From NCBI RefSeq assembly GCF_000723465.1, contig NZ_HF545616.1, positions 1,116,001 through 1,180,000 of the forward strand: DNA of 64,000 nucleotides, given 5' to 3'. Position 1 is the stretch's first letter, and the number at the start of each line of letters is the position of its first letter. Shown one piece after another: positions 42,854 to 51,568 of this stretch. This DNA is from Ruminococcus bicirculans (ex Wegman et al. 2014). GTDB lineage: Bacteria > Bacillota > Clostridia > Oscillospirales > Ruminococcaceae. The translations under genes and the position numbers were made by a program. The notes under the pieces are model-generated. The model saw nothing but the letters and a program-made list of their open reading frames with translations, searched no databases and was not told where the DNA came from.

Positions 42854-45571
42854 TTAGTTTCTTACATAGTCAACAACAGAATTTATGAACGCACGTCCCT
42901 CAGGTGACTTGGAAAGCTTATCAAAATCGCATGAGCAAACTACCACCTTGCCGCCGTCCTTTTCATACTCGTAGAGGAGTGAAAGATCGTGGTTGCGGTC
43001 GAAGTTGTCGATAGTTCTCACGATAACATTTTTCTCACCCTTAAAGTCGTCAAGAATAACCGAGCGTGAGTTCTGAACTATCTCCCACCACTGAGGTGTT
43101 GAGTATTTTTCCCCTGCAAAGCCTGCAAGAGCAGGGTGGTCGGTGTCGATAAGAAGTCCCATTGTGCCAACAGGGTCAGGCTTTTTCATCATCTGTGAGA
43201 TGATACAGAACATATGATAGCACCAGAAGTCCTGACAGTAGAAGCCTTCGATAGAGTTTTCAAGCTTTGAAAGGTCAGGGACGATAAGCACTGTCTTGCC
43301 CTGTTTCAGCAGACTTTCAGCTTCCTCGTTTACCTCGTTAAAAATGTATGCGCCGCTTATATCTGTCTTTTCAACTGTCGGTATCACCCAAAGGTCATAG
43401 TGATTGTGTATGTCAGTACCCTCAATTTCAAGTGCAAGCACAGCCTTTGTGTTCTTTGTTACCTGTGGGAGAGTAAATTCTACATCGCAAATGTCAGTGT
43501 AGTTGCCTTCTGCAACAAAATTCTTTTTGACCTTGCCAATGACATCACCGTTTTCAAGAGTGAGAGTGCAAATAAGCTTGCCGTCTTTAAGGTCAGGTCT
43601 GTAATTGCAAAGCTCTGTGTGCGCCTTGAAACTGCTGACAGCTTCAAGAACATAGCTGTCAAAACGTGCCATTACAACAGCATCATTGCAGAACTCTCTC
43701 CACTCGCTGTCTGTGATAAGTCCCTTGCTGTCCATGAATGCGTCAAGTACACCCACAAGGGCAGTACCCTGACCGCTGAAATCCTGAATATCAAGTATCT
43801 GGAAACCGCCAAGAAGTCTTGAACGGAAAACAGCCTCCATTTCTTCTTTATAGCACTGCACAGCAAGCTTGCCTGAGCATTTGAAATAATCCTCAGCCAG
43901 CGGAAGCAGACCCTTTTCATCAAGTCTTTCTCTGAATACCTCAAAGTTTCTGGCTTTAAGGGAGCCTGTGTATTTTTCTATCTCCTTGAAGTTCGGATAA
44001 GTTTCATACTGACCTATTTCGTGAGTAACGATAGGCACTTCAGGGATAAAATCTGCGTCAGCATCGCTTGCCTTGACAGTTTTCATGGTCGTGCCGTACT
44101 GTATCTGAACAGTGCCGTCCTCTGAAATTTCCGTGGAGCTTGCCTGCTTCTTAGGTCTTATAATGCTGTCATAATCGTGATTTGCCGCAGGCTTGTCAGT
44201 CTGAATATGACCAAGTGGAGCGTCACACATAGCGTATGAACCTCTTATAAGCCTATCGTTTGCAAGTCTTACGCCAACAAAGAAATCGTCATTTTCTATA
44301 ACGTTAGGAAACCACTGGAAATTGTTTGAACCTTGTGTGTAAAGGTGTCTGCTGTCGAACTTCTTATAACCGCCTATGATATCGTTAAGTATCTTCTTTG
44401 AACCCCAAAGCTCGTTGCCCATTGACATCATGCAGTAGGAAGGGTGATTGCCGAAGAATTTCAGCATATTGAAGCCCTCTTCAACGAGGAAATCCTGCTC
44501 CTCCTGATTGTGGTTCTCCTCGCCCTCTTCTGTGATAGTTCCCCAGAAAGGAAGCTGTGGCTCCATGTAAATTCCAAGCATATCCGCAGCGATAAACGCA
44601 GACTCAGGGGGACAGCAGGTGTGATAGCGGTAGTGGTTCATGCCGTATGACTTTGATATCTTCATTATCCTCAGCCATTCCTCAAGGTCGGTAGGTGCAA
44701 AAGCGGTCTTAGGGAATATCATGCCGTCATGTTTTCCTCTGAGAAAGGTTTTTTCTCCGTTTATGGTGAACTTTCCACCCTCAGTCCTGAACTCACGCAT
44801 ACCGATGATATGCTCGCTCACGTCGCCGTAGATATCTATTCTCAGCTTGTAGAGATTAGGCTCATGCTCACTCCAAAGCAGGCAATCGTCGCCCATTTTG
44901 TATAAAGCGTCAAGCTTGCCGTCTTTGTACTCAAAGCTCTGCACAGCAGGTGTATGATTCTTTTCACTGTTGAAGCTCTCTGCACTTATGACAGCTTTTC
45001 CACTTTTTCCGCCTGTTATGTTGGCTGTTACTCTTACTGTCTTGTTGTGGATATCGCACCAAAGCATAACATTTTCAGCGTGGGCGTTTTTGTAGCCTAT
45101 AAGCTCGATGCGTCCTGTGATACCATTCCAGTTGGTTTGAGTGTCAGGTGAAGTCAGGTGTCCGCCCTTGGTCTTGTAGCCAACATTTGAAACGCAGATA
45201 GTCATTTCATGTATGCCAGTACCGATATACTCGTTCAGGTCATAGATGTGCGGAGTGCAAAGGCTCTCCTGCCTGCCTATCTTTTTGCCGTCTATATAAA
45301 GTTCAGTTATTCTTGTTCTTTCAAGATAAAGTTTAAGATTTTCACATTGCAGAGCAGAGAAGTCAACGTTTTTTCTGAACCATGCAAAGCCCTCAAATTT
45401 ATATGTGTCTGTAAGAAAGCCTGTTTCTCTCTCAGTATTGTATTCGCCTTTTTTAGCGTTGGAAGTGGTGTTTGGAAGGTTTATTGTATCATCAAAAACA
45501 AGGTCAGTACCCTTACATTCCTTGTCAAGACACAGCAGCCACTCGCCGCTGAGGTCAAGCTTGTTTATCAT
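42854..45571 (-). CDS. glycoside hydrolase family 2 enzyme
   Basis: 905 residues, no signal peptide. A jelly-roll sugar-binding domain (about 1-170) is followed by an immunoglobulin-like domain (about 175-270), and a barrel (about 275-600). The barrel has RGKHDGMIFPKTAFAPTD and MMSMGNELWG with acid/base E387; PIVTHEIGQYETYPN holds the likely nucleophile E518. The last 300 residues form extra domains. Substrate may be beta-galactosides, beta-mannosides or beta-glucuronides; sequence alone does not tell. It is monocistronic with its own promoter and terminator. Confidence 0.9.
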   Translation of the reverse strand: MINKLDLSGEWLLCLDKECKGTDLVFDDTINLPNTTSNAKKGEYNTERETGFLTDTYKFEGFAWFRKNVDFSALQCENLKLYLERTRITELYIDGKKIGRQESLCTPHIYDLNEYIGTGIHEMTICVSNVGYKTKGGHLTSPDTQTNWNGITGRIELIGYKNAHAENVMLWCDIHNKTVRVTANITGGKSGKAVISAESFNSEKNHTPAVQSFEYKDGKLDALYKMGDDCLLWSEHEPNLYKLRIDIYGDVSEHIIGMREFRTEGGKFTINGEKTFLRGKHDGMIFPKTAFAPTDLEEWLRIMKISKSYGMNHYRYHTCCPPESAFIAADMLGIYMEPQLPFWGTITEEGEENHNQEEQDFLVEEGFNMLKFFGNHPSYCMMSMGNELWGSKKILNDIIGGYKKFDSRHLYTQGSNNFQWFPNVIENDDFFVGVRLANDRLIRGSYAMCDAPLGHIQTDKPAANHDYDSIIRPKKQASSTEISEDGTVQIQYGTTMKTVKASDADADFIPEVPIVTHEIGQYETYPNFKEIEKYTGSLKARNFEVFRERLDEKGLLPLAEDYFKCSGKLAVQCYKEEMEAVFRSRLLGGFQILDIQDFSGQGTALVGVLDAFMDSKGLITDSEWREFCNDAVVMARFDSYVLEAVSSFKAHTELCNYRPDLKDGKLICTLTLENGDVIGKVKKNFVAEGNYTDICDVEFTLPQVTKNTKAVLALEIEGTDIHNHYDLWVIPTVEKTDISGAYIFNEVNEEAESLLKQGKTVLIVPDLSKLENSIEGFYCQDFWCYHMFCIISQMMKKPDPVGTMGLLIDTDHPALAGFAGEKYSTPQWWEIVQNSRSVILDDFKGEKNVIVRTIDNFDRNHDLSLLYEYEKDGGKVVVCSCDFDKLSKSPEGRAFINSVVDYVRN

Positions 45572-45609
45572 TAAGCAACGATCCTTTCAAGTTCAAATTT
45601 TCAATATCC

Positions 45610-45655
45610 ATTATAACATATGGTCTTGCCCATTTCAACCGAAATCGTTTGATTT
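45610..45655 (-). promoter_or_regulatory. GH2 promoter with upstream inverted repeat
   Basis: Minus-strand TTGAAA (plus 45633-45638), 17-base spacer, TATAAT (plus 45610-45615). AAATC-GTTT-GATTT (plus 45642-45655) lies directly upstream of the -35 and could be a regulator site. Confidence 0.7.
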
Positions 45656-45678
45656 AACCAAAATGCTATAAAATTTTG

Positions 45679-45707
45679 TTGTTTTTAACAATAAAATATG
45701 ATACAAT
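45679..45707 (+). promoter_or_regulatory. dprA promoter
   Basis: TTGTTT (45679-45684), 17-base spacer, TACAAT (45702-45707), about 40 bases before the ATG. Confidence 0.6.
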
Positions 45708-45746
45708 AAGATTAAAAGAAATCTGCCAACTGGAGGTGCAGGAAAA

Positions 45747-46634
45747 ATGCTTGAAAATACAGATAGAAAGCTGTTGTGGCTGTGGCTCGATGTTGCGTTC
45801 GGACCTGCGGACAAGCGCTTGTGGGACGTTATGTCATATTATGACAGCGTCGAAGAAATGTGCGATGATCTATTGTCACTGCGCTGTGGATATGTTACTC
45901 AGCAGGAGGCTGAAAAGATAGCCTGCTGCACGTTCTTTCAGGCGAAACAGGTGGCTGAATACTGCGAGAAAAAGGGTATATATATCCTCACCCCTGACGA
46001 TCCTCTTTATCCTGAACGGTTGAAACAGATAGAATGTCCACCTGCTGTGCTTTTCTGCCGTGGCGATGTAAGCTGTCTGTCTATTGAAAAGAGCGTTGCC
46101 ATTATCGGCACTAGAGAACCAAGCGATTATTCTGTAGCCGTGGCGGAGGAGTTTTCAAGTTTTCTTGCAGAGCAAGGAGTAAATATCATAAGCGGATTTG
46201 CTATGGGTATCGACACTGCCGCACACCGCAGTGCGATGCGTGCAGGTGGAAGCACTGTAGCTGTTATGGGCTGTGGGCTAGAATATGATTATCCTCGTGG
46301 CAGGACGGGCTTCAAGCGTGAGATAGCAACACATGGGGTAGCCATATCAGAATTTTTCCCGCAGGCAAGACCTGTTCCTGAGAATTTTCGTATAAGAAAC
46401 CGCATTGTTTCGGCACTTTCACATTGCGTTCTTGTGGTTGAAGCAGGAATACGCAGTGGCACCCTGAATACTGTAAATCATGCTTTATCCCAGAATAAAG
46501 ACGTTTTTGTTATACCGCCTCATGACATTTTCAGTGAGAAATACGCAGGACAGTGTGCGCTTCTCCGTGACGGAGCGGTAGAAGCTTATTCTCCAAAAGA
46601 TATTCTCTATTTTCTCAATAAAGCCAAAATGTAG
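45747..46634 (+). CDS. dprA: DNA processing protein DprA
   Basis: 295 residues, close to Bacillus DprA, with no added C-terminal winged helix. The Rossmann core is clear: IIGTREPSDYSVAVAEEF, ISGFAMGIDTAAH, TVAVMGCGLEYDYPRG, ISEFFPQARPVPENFRIRNRI and VVEAGIRSGTLNT. DprA loads RecA on incoming single-stranded DNA. GGAGGTG precedes the ATG. It stands alone here, without topA or other com genes beside it. Confidence 0.96.
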   Translation: MLENTDRKLLWLWLDVAFGPADKRLWDVMSYYDSVEEMCDDLLSLRCGYVTQQEAEKIACCTFFQAKQVAEYCEKKGIYILTPDDPLYPERLKQIECPPAVLFCRGDVSCLSIEKSVAIIGTREPSDYSVAVAEEFSSFLAEQGVNIISGFAMGIDTAAHRSAMRAGGSTVAVMGCGLEYDYPRGRTGFKREIATHGVAISEFFPQARPVPENFRIRNRIVSALSHCVLVVEAGIRSGTLNTVNHALSQNKDVFVIPPHDIFSEKYAGQCALLRDGAVEAYSPKDILYFLNKAKM

Positions 46635-46712
46635 AACTACACTTAGTTAGTGTTTAATATCATACCTGTACCAAATCAACAATATCTATGTTATTTGTAG
46701 GGGAGCGGCTCA

Positions 46713-46731
46713 ATTTCTGTTTCGCAGAAAT
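46713..46731. other. small hairpin in the dprA-purA interval
   Basis: ATTTCTG (46713-46719) and CAGAAAT (46725-46731) frame TTTCG. The surrounding GTAGGGGAGCGGCTC resembles pieces of dispersed intergenic repeats in clostridia; I cannot confirm this from one copy. Confidence 0.4.
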
Positions 46732-46768
46732 GCGACGTGCCGATCATTCGTTTTTACACTCTAAATGA

Positions 46769-46799
46769 AAAAGGCTGCGACTTTTTGCCGCAGCCTTTT
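46769..46799. terminator. bidirectional terminator
   Basis: AAAAGGCTGCG (46769-46779) pairs with CGCAGCCTTTT (46789-46799) between convergent dprA and purA. Confidence 0.9.
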
Positions 46800-46812
46800 G
46801 TGATATTTGAAA

Positions 46813-48105
46813 TTACTTTGAAAGTGGGCTTTCTCTGTAGATGATGTCCTCTCTCTTTGGTCCGTTTGAAACCATCGTGATAGGGAAGCCGATATGCTTT
46901 TCAACGAAGTCGATATACTTCTTGCAGTTTTCAGGAAGATCTTCATACTTCTTGATGCCCCTGATGTCTGACTTCCAACCGTCGAGAACTTCGATAACAG
47001 GCTTTGCCTTTTCGAGCTTTCTTGTTGTAGGGAAGTCTGTTGTAACCTCGCCGTCTATCTCATAGCCTACGCATACAGGTATCTTGTCAAGATAGCCAAG
47101 AACGTCAACTACTGTGAAAGCAACATCTGTTGTGCCCTGGATACGGCAGCCATACTTAGTTGCAACGCAGTCGAACCAACCCATTCTTCTAGGTCTGCCT
47201 GTTGTTGCACCAAACTCTCCGCCGTCGCCGCCTCTCCTTCTCAGCTCGTCAGCCTCGTCGCCGAATATCTCAGAAACGAATGCACCTGCACCTACTGCGG
47301 AAGAATAAGCCTTAACAACAGTTACGATAGTCTTTATCTCATAAGGAGGTATACCTGCACCGATAGCACCGTATGCTGCCAGTGTAGATGAAGATGTTAC
47401 CATTGGATAGATACCGTGGTCAGGATCCTTCAGTGAGCCAAGCTGACCCTCAAGAAGAACGTTCTTGCCCTCTTTGATAGCGTTCCAAAGGAATGCAGAT
47501 ACGTCGCAAACATATGGAGCGACCATTTCCTTATACTCCATAAGAGTATTGAAAAGCTCATCAGCGTCGATAGGAGGCTTATGATAAAGGTGTTCAAGAA
47601 GAATGTTCTTAGTTTCAAGAACTCTCTTGATCTTTGTCTTGAGAGCTTCCTCATCGAACAGCTCCTGTACCTGGAAACCTATCTTTGCATATTTATCAGA
47701 ATAGAAAGGTGCGATACCCGATTTTGTTGAGCCGAAGCTTGCCTTTCCGAGTCTTTCTTCTTCGTACTGATCGAACAAAACGTGATATGGCATTACCATC
47801 TGCGCTCTGTCGGAAATAAGTATCTTAGGCATTGGAACGCCTTCGGAAGTTACCTTTTTAAGCTCATTGAAAAATACAGGGATATTAAGTGCAACACCGT
47901 TGCCGATAATATTTGTTGTGTGATCATAGAATACGCCGGAAGGCAAAGTGTGCAAAGCGAACTTTCCGTAGTGATTTACAATAGTATGTCCTGCGTTAGC
48001 ACCGCCCTGAAATCTTACTACTATATCAGACTTTTCAGCAAGCATATCGGTAAGCTTGCCCTTACCCTCGTCGCCCCAGTTTGCGCCGACAATCGCTCTA
48101 ACCAT
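46813..48105 (-). CDS. purA: adenylosuccinate synthetase
   Basis: 430 residues, full length. The GTPase loop is WGDEGKGKLTD, followed by RFQGGANAGHTIV and HTLPSGVFY, with later GATTGRPRRMGWFD. It makes adenylosuccinate from IMP, Asp and GTP, the committed step to AMP. It is monocistronic with its own promoter; no purine riboswitch is visible in the leader. Confidence 0.98.
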   Translation of the reverse strand: MVRAIVGANWGDEGKGKLTDMLAEKSDIVVRFQGGANAGHTIVNHYGKFALHTLPSGVFYDHTTNIIGNGVALNIPVFFNELKKVTSEGVPMPKILISDRAQMVMPYHVLFDQYEEERLGKASFGSTKSGIAPFYSDKYAKIGFQVQELFDEEALKTKIKRVLETKNILLEHLYHKPPIDADELFNTLMEYKEMVAPYVCDVSAFLWNAIKEGKNVLLEGQLGSLKDPDHGIYPMVTSSSTLAAYGAIGAGIPPYEIKTIVTVVKAYSSAVGAGAFVSEIFGDEADELRRRGGDGGEFGATTGRPRRMGWFDCVATKYGCRIQGTTDVAFTVVDVLGYLDKIPVCVGYEIDGEVTTDFPTTRKLEKAKPVIEVLDGWKSDIRGIKKYEDLPENCKKYIDFVEKHIGFPITMVSNGPKREDIIYRESPLSK

Positions 48106-48181
48106 TTAATTTTATCCTCCTTGCCATAAAACAGCAAAATTAGTAGCAGATATTTATTAAAATCAATACTGCCACTAGGAT

Positions 48182-48210
48182 ATTATAGCACAAAACATTC
48201 TATATGTAAA
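48182..48210 (-). promoter_or_regulatory. purA promoter
   Basis: Minus-strand TTTACA (plus 48205-48210), 17-base spacer, TATAAT (plus 48182-48187). Confidence 0.88.
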
Positions 48211-48294
48211 GGCACTTTTAAACATTTAACACTTTTATAACATTTAGCGTATTACCATACTGCTATGATAAAGAATAAAAAGTTTTAATATATC

Positions 48295-48323
48295 TTGCAA
48301 AAATCAGATTTGTGTATTATAAT
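48295..48323 (+). promoter_or_regulatory. lipoprotein gene promoter
   Basis: TTGCAA (48295-48300), 17-base spacer, TATAAT (48318-48323), about 55 bases before the ATG. Confidence 0.85.
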
Positions 48324-48377
48324 ATAGTGTAACGGCTCGTGCTGTGAGATAACAAAATAAAATACGAGGGGATAACG

Positions 48378-49496
48378 ATGACAAAAAGAAAACAATGTGC
48401 GGCTCTTGCGCTTGCATTGACGCTGACAATTTCTATGTTCGGCTGTGAAAAAGACAAAGAAACAACACAGTCGTCTGCGGTGTCGCAGATAAAGACAAGC
48501 GACTCAGCTCAACCAAGCAATGTGAAGGTCAAGGAATACAAATTTCCGGAGTTTCTGAATAAAATAAAAAGCCTTGACGAGCTTTCACGAAAGCTTTATA
48601 CAAGCTTTGACAGCACTCAGTATGTTGCCGAGGTTGAGGAGCAGCCTTTTGAGGAATATAAATGTGAAGAGCTTCTTGCAGATCTTTTCTTCACTTATCG
48701 TGACGGCAGAGCAGTGGGACTTCTTGACAAGTCGGGAAACGTTGTGCTTGAAGCTGATGAGTACACTGAAATAACTGTGGTGAGCAATGGTATTCTACAG
48801 CTTTCTTATGATAAAGAGCGCAACGCTCCTATGCAGTATATGAAATATGACAGCGACGGAAATTTAAGTGACTATAAGCATAAGAAATTCTCCGCTGACA
48901 GCCTTTATACATATGAGTCGCAGGCTGATGACAGCGGCACGGACGCTGTTTATTCACTTATGATTCCTGACGGTAAAAATGTTGTGTCATCAGACGGCTC
49001 GGATAAGTGGGATTCTGTTGAGAAGATATCAGCCGACAGCATAGATACAAATAAGGCGTACAAAGGCTTTTACAAGCTCACAAAGAATGGCGGCATATAC
49101 TATGCTTGCTTTGATGACTTTTATAATTATGATATCTACGAGGGCGCATATGCAAAGGTTTGTGTGAAAGTAGGCGGAGAATACGGAGAATGCTATCTTG
49201 CCGATCATGATGATTACAACGAGCTTGTGAAAATGATAGACAGCTTCGGAAACGCTTCATACAGGACGGCTCCGTCTAAAGATCCGGGACTTGATTTTAT
49301 ACAGATAACTCTAGGACTTAAAGAGAACACCAAAACAGAGATAACCATTTCTTCTGACGGCTATTGCCTGACGGACACCATAAAAGCTGCTGAGGGTGAG
49401 GCTGTGAACAAGTATTTCTCCTATCTTGACAAGGAAGATTTCGCGGATCTTATACTTTGGTGTGAACAGGTGCTTGCTGAGGAGTATCAAAAATAG
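48378..49496 (+). CDS. putative lipoprotein of unknown function
   Basis: 372 residues. The signal peptide ends in SMFGC, making C23 the likely lipidated residue; MFGC is an imperfect but acceptable lipobox. A Ser/Thr/Lys stretch follows, then a mixed alpha/beta protein with repeated short Asp/Tyr/Gly-rich segments (YDSDGNLSDY, VLEADEYTEI) resembling WG-type beta repeats in part. I do not recognise a family. It is bracketed by a strong promoter and a terminator, so it is a single-gene unit. Confidence 0.75.
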   Translation: MTKRKQCAALALALTLTISMFGCEKDKETTQSSAVSQIKTSDSAQPSNVKVKEYKFPEFLNKIKSLDELSRKLYTSFDSTQYVAEVEEQPFEEYKCEELLADLFFTYRDGRAVGLLDKSGNVVLEADEYTEITVVSNGILQLSYDKERNAPMQYMKYDSDGNLSDYKHKKFSADSLYTYESQADDSGTDAVYSLMIPDGKNVVSSDGSDKWDSVEKISADSIDTNKAYKGFYKLTKNGGIYYACFDDFYNYDIYEGAYAKVCVKVGGEYGECYLADHDDYNELVKMIDSFGNASYRTAPSKDPGLDFIQITLGLKENTKTEITISSDGYCLTDTIKAAEGEAVNKYFSYLDKEDFADLILWCEQVLAEEYQK

Positions 49497-49517
49497 ATTT
49501 AAACTTTTTATAAATAA

Positions 49518-49558
49518 TTTGCAGGATAGCGTAAATTTCCTGCAAAATTGTTTTTTTT
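49518..49558 (+). terminator. terminator of the lipoprotein gene
   Basis: TTTGCAGGA (49518-49526) pairs with TTCCTGCAAA (49537-49546), followed by ATTG and eight T. Confidence 0.9.
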
Positions 49559-49573
49559 AGCCCTTGCAAGTTG

Positions 49574-49602
49574 TTGACATTAGGTAGAACTTGTGCTATT
49601 AT
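49574..49602 (+). promoter_or_regulatory. tepA promoter
   Basis: TTGACA (49574-49579), 17-base spacer, TATTAT (49597-49602). Confidence 0.88.
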
Positions 49603-49698
49603 ATTAAAGGTGTGGCGGTTTTCCTGCATATTTTCAATGAACACTGCAAATACTTCTCTTGTGACGAAAGTTACTAATGAAGAACGGGAGGTATCTGA

Positions 49699-50433
49699 GT
49701 GTCTGAACAAGAAGAAAACGTAGAGAGCGAAAAGCTTGCTGAGGATATAAGGCAGATAAAGGAAATGGGTTCTGTCACATTGCCAGATGCAAAGCACGTT
49801 ATACACTGCCTGAACATTATCGGTCAGGTGGAGGGGCATTATATTTTGCCTGCACAAAACAAGACCACCAAGTATGAGCATATCATACCTGCCCTTGTTG
49901 CTATCGAGCAGGATAGGAGCATAGAGGGGCTTGTGATAATCCTCAACACTGTGGGCGGAGATGTGGAAGCAGGACTTGCCATTGCAGAGCTTATTGCTAG
50001 TATGAAAACGCCTACTGTGTCAATGGTTGTGGGCGGAGGTCACTCCATAGGCGTGCCGTTGGCGGTGTGTGCGAAAAAGTCATTTATAGTGCCAAGCGCC
50101 ACAATGACCATACACCCTGTTAGAATGAACGGGCTTGTGCTGGGAGTACCTCAGACGCTTTCTTATTTTGATAAAATGCAGGAAAGGATAGTTCGCTTTG
50201 TGTGCGATAATTCAGCCATAAAGCCTGAGCGTTTCCGTGAGCTTATGATGTCAACGGGCGAGCTTGTAATGGACGTTGGTTCTGTTATCGACGGGGAGCA
50301 GGCTGTAAAAGAGGGGCTTATCGACAGGCTCGGAGGGCTTTCCGAGGCGATAGACTGCCTTTATGATATGATAGAAAACAGTTCTGAAAAGGAGAAAGCT
50401 GAAAATGTTTCAGACAATAATCGACCTTTATGA
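49699..50433 (+). CDS. tepA: ClpP-like serine protease TepA
   Basis: 244 residues starting with GTG 49699, GGGAGG 7 bases upstream. ClpP fold motifs are visible: [31 protein letters not shown] with nucleophile Ser, [10 protein letters not shown] with catalytic His, and [19 protein letters not shown]. TepA/YmfB is linked to processing or secretion of proteins in Bacillus and often lies directly upstream of spoIIIE, as it nearly does here. The N-terminus lacks a Clp-binding extension. Confidence 0.9.
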   Translation: MSEQEENVESEKLAEDIRQIKEMGSVTLPDAKHVIHCLNIIGQVEGHYILPAQNKTTKYEHIIPALVAIEQDRSIEGLVIILNTVGGDVEAGLAIAELIASMKTPTVSMVVGGGHSIGVPLAVCAKKSFIVPSATMTIHPVRMNGLVLGVPQTLSYFDKMQERIVRFVCDNSAIKPERFRELMMSTGELVMDVGSVIDGEQAVKEGLIDRLGGLSEAIDCLYDMIENSSEKEKAENVSDNNRPL

Positions 50434-50539
50434 CGTATTCAGGACTGACGTAGATATCGGAGAAGAGTTTGAGGATGATGATACTGCTGTGGACACAGAC
50501 CCGGCACATTATCTCAGCCGTGACGGCTTTTATCTCTGA
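50405..50539 (+). CDS. small acidic protein, YlzJ position
   Basis: 44 residues starting [20 protein letters not shown], with an Asp/Glu-rich middle and DGFYL at the end. AAGGAG lies 10 bases before the ATG. It overlaps the tepA end by 29 bases in another frame. In Bacillus a short gene (ylzJ) lies between tepA and spoIIIE; this ORF holds that slot but I cannot show sequence homology. No known domain. Confidence 0.55.
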   Translation: MFQTIIDLYDVFRTDVDIGEEFEDDDTAVDTDPAHYLSRDGFYL

Positions 50540-50566
50540 CAAACAACAAAATTTCGGAGGACAGCA

Positions 50567-51433
50567 ATGGGTATCATCAATGCGATTTTTCAGGCTATAA
50601 TTCAGGGCTTGACGGAGTTTCTTCCAGTTTCAAGTTCAGGACATCTTTCACTGTATCAGCATTTTACAGGAAACAGCGGAGAGGGAGCTTTGTTTTTCTC
50701 GGCGATACTTCACCTTGGCACGCTGGTAGCAGTATTTGTGGCTTTCAGGAAGACAATATGGGATATGATAAAAGAGCTTGGCGTTATGATAAAGGATATT
50801 TTTACAGGCAAGTTCACTCTTAAAAATATGAATCCTCCAAGGCGTATGATAGTTATGATAATAGTTTCCTGCTTCTGCCTTGTACCGTTCCTGCCATTTA
50901 AGGGCTGGTTTGAGGGCATTGCAGAGGATTCAAGCATTTTTGCAGAGGGCCTTTGTTTCCTTTATACATCGGCAATACTTTTTATGTCAGACCGCTGTAT
51001 AAAGGGTAAAAAGACTCAGGGCAATATAGCTTATAAGGACGCAATAACGGTCGGACTTTTTCAGGGAGTTGCACTGTTGCCTGGCGTTTCAAGATCAGGC
51101 TCGACTATTTCAGCGGGACTTTTCTCAGGCATGACCAGAGAAACATCGGTAAAGTATTCTTTCATTCTGGGCATACCTGTTATACTTATGAGCTGTCTGC
51201 TTGAAGTCAAGGACGCAGTTTCAACACATACTGATATAGATTGGGTTAGCTGTGCAGTTGGATTTGTAGTTGCCGCATTTGTGGGACTTTGTGCTATCAA
51301 GCTTGTAAACTGGCTCGTTAAAACGGATAAATTCAAGGTGTTTGCTTATTATACCCTTGTGCTTGGCGCCATAGTCCTTGTTATCTCATTTATTGAGATG
51401 TGCATGGGTCACCCTATATCCTTTGCAAAGTAA
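50567..51433 (+). CDS. uppP: undecaprenyl-diphosphatase
   Basis: 288 residues with about eight membrane helices. Family signatures are GLTEFLPVSSSGHLSL near the N-terminus and LLPGVSRSGSTISAGL, together forming the active site. It dephosphorylates undecaprenyl diphosphate to recycle the lipid carrier for peptidoglycan and other wall polymers, and confers bacitracin tolerance. GGAGGAC precedes the ATG. Confidence 0.97.
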   Translation: MGIINAIFQAIIQGLTEFLPVSSSGHLSLYQHFTGNSGEGALFFSAILHLGTLVAVFVAFRKTIWDMIKELGVMIKDIFTGKFTLKNMNPPRRMIVMIIVSCFCLVPFLPFKGWFEGIAEDSSIFAEGLCFLYTSAILFMSDRCIKGKKTQGNIAYKDAITVGLFQGVALLPGVSRSGSTISAGLFSGMTRETSVKYSFILGIPVILMSCLLEVKDAVSTHTDIDWVSCAVGFVVAAFVGLCAIKLVNWLVKTDKFKVFAYYTLVLGAIVLVISFIEMCMGHPISFAK

Positions 51434-51459
51434 TGACATAAGATAATACAGTTTCTGTG

Positions 51460-51492
51460 AAAAAGCTTGAAATTCTGTTTTCAGGCTTTTTT
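51460..51492 (+). terminator. terminator after uppP
   Basis: AAAAAGCTTGAAA (51460-51472) pairs with TTTTCAGGCTTTTTT (from 51478), with one bulge, and ends in a T-run. Confidence 0.8.
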
Positions 51493-51568
51493 GTGGGTTA
51501 TAAAGGCAAATAACATTTTGCCTTTATTTGCTTAAATAAGACAAATACCGAAAGGAATGGTAAAATAA

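Noticed and set aside
46640-46760. Non-coding RNA in the dprA-purA interval
   Set aside because: Only a 7-bp hairpin and repeat-like GC patch are visible, with no promoter in front of them.
49637-49723. 28-codon ORF overlapping the tepA start
   Set aside because: No Shine-Dalgarno and no sign of leader-peptide structure; probably chance.
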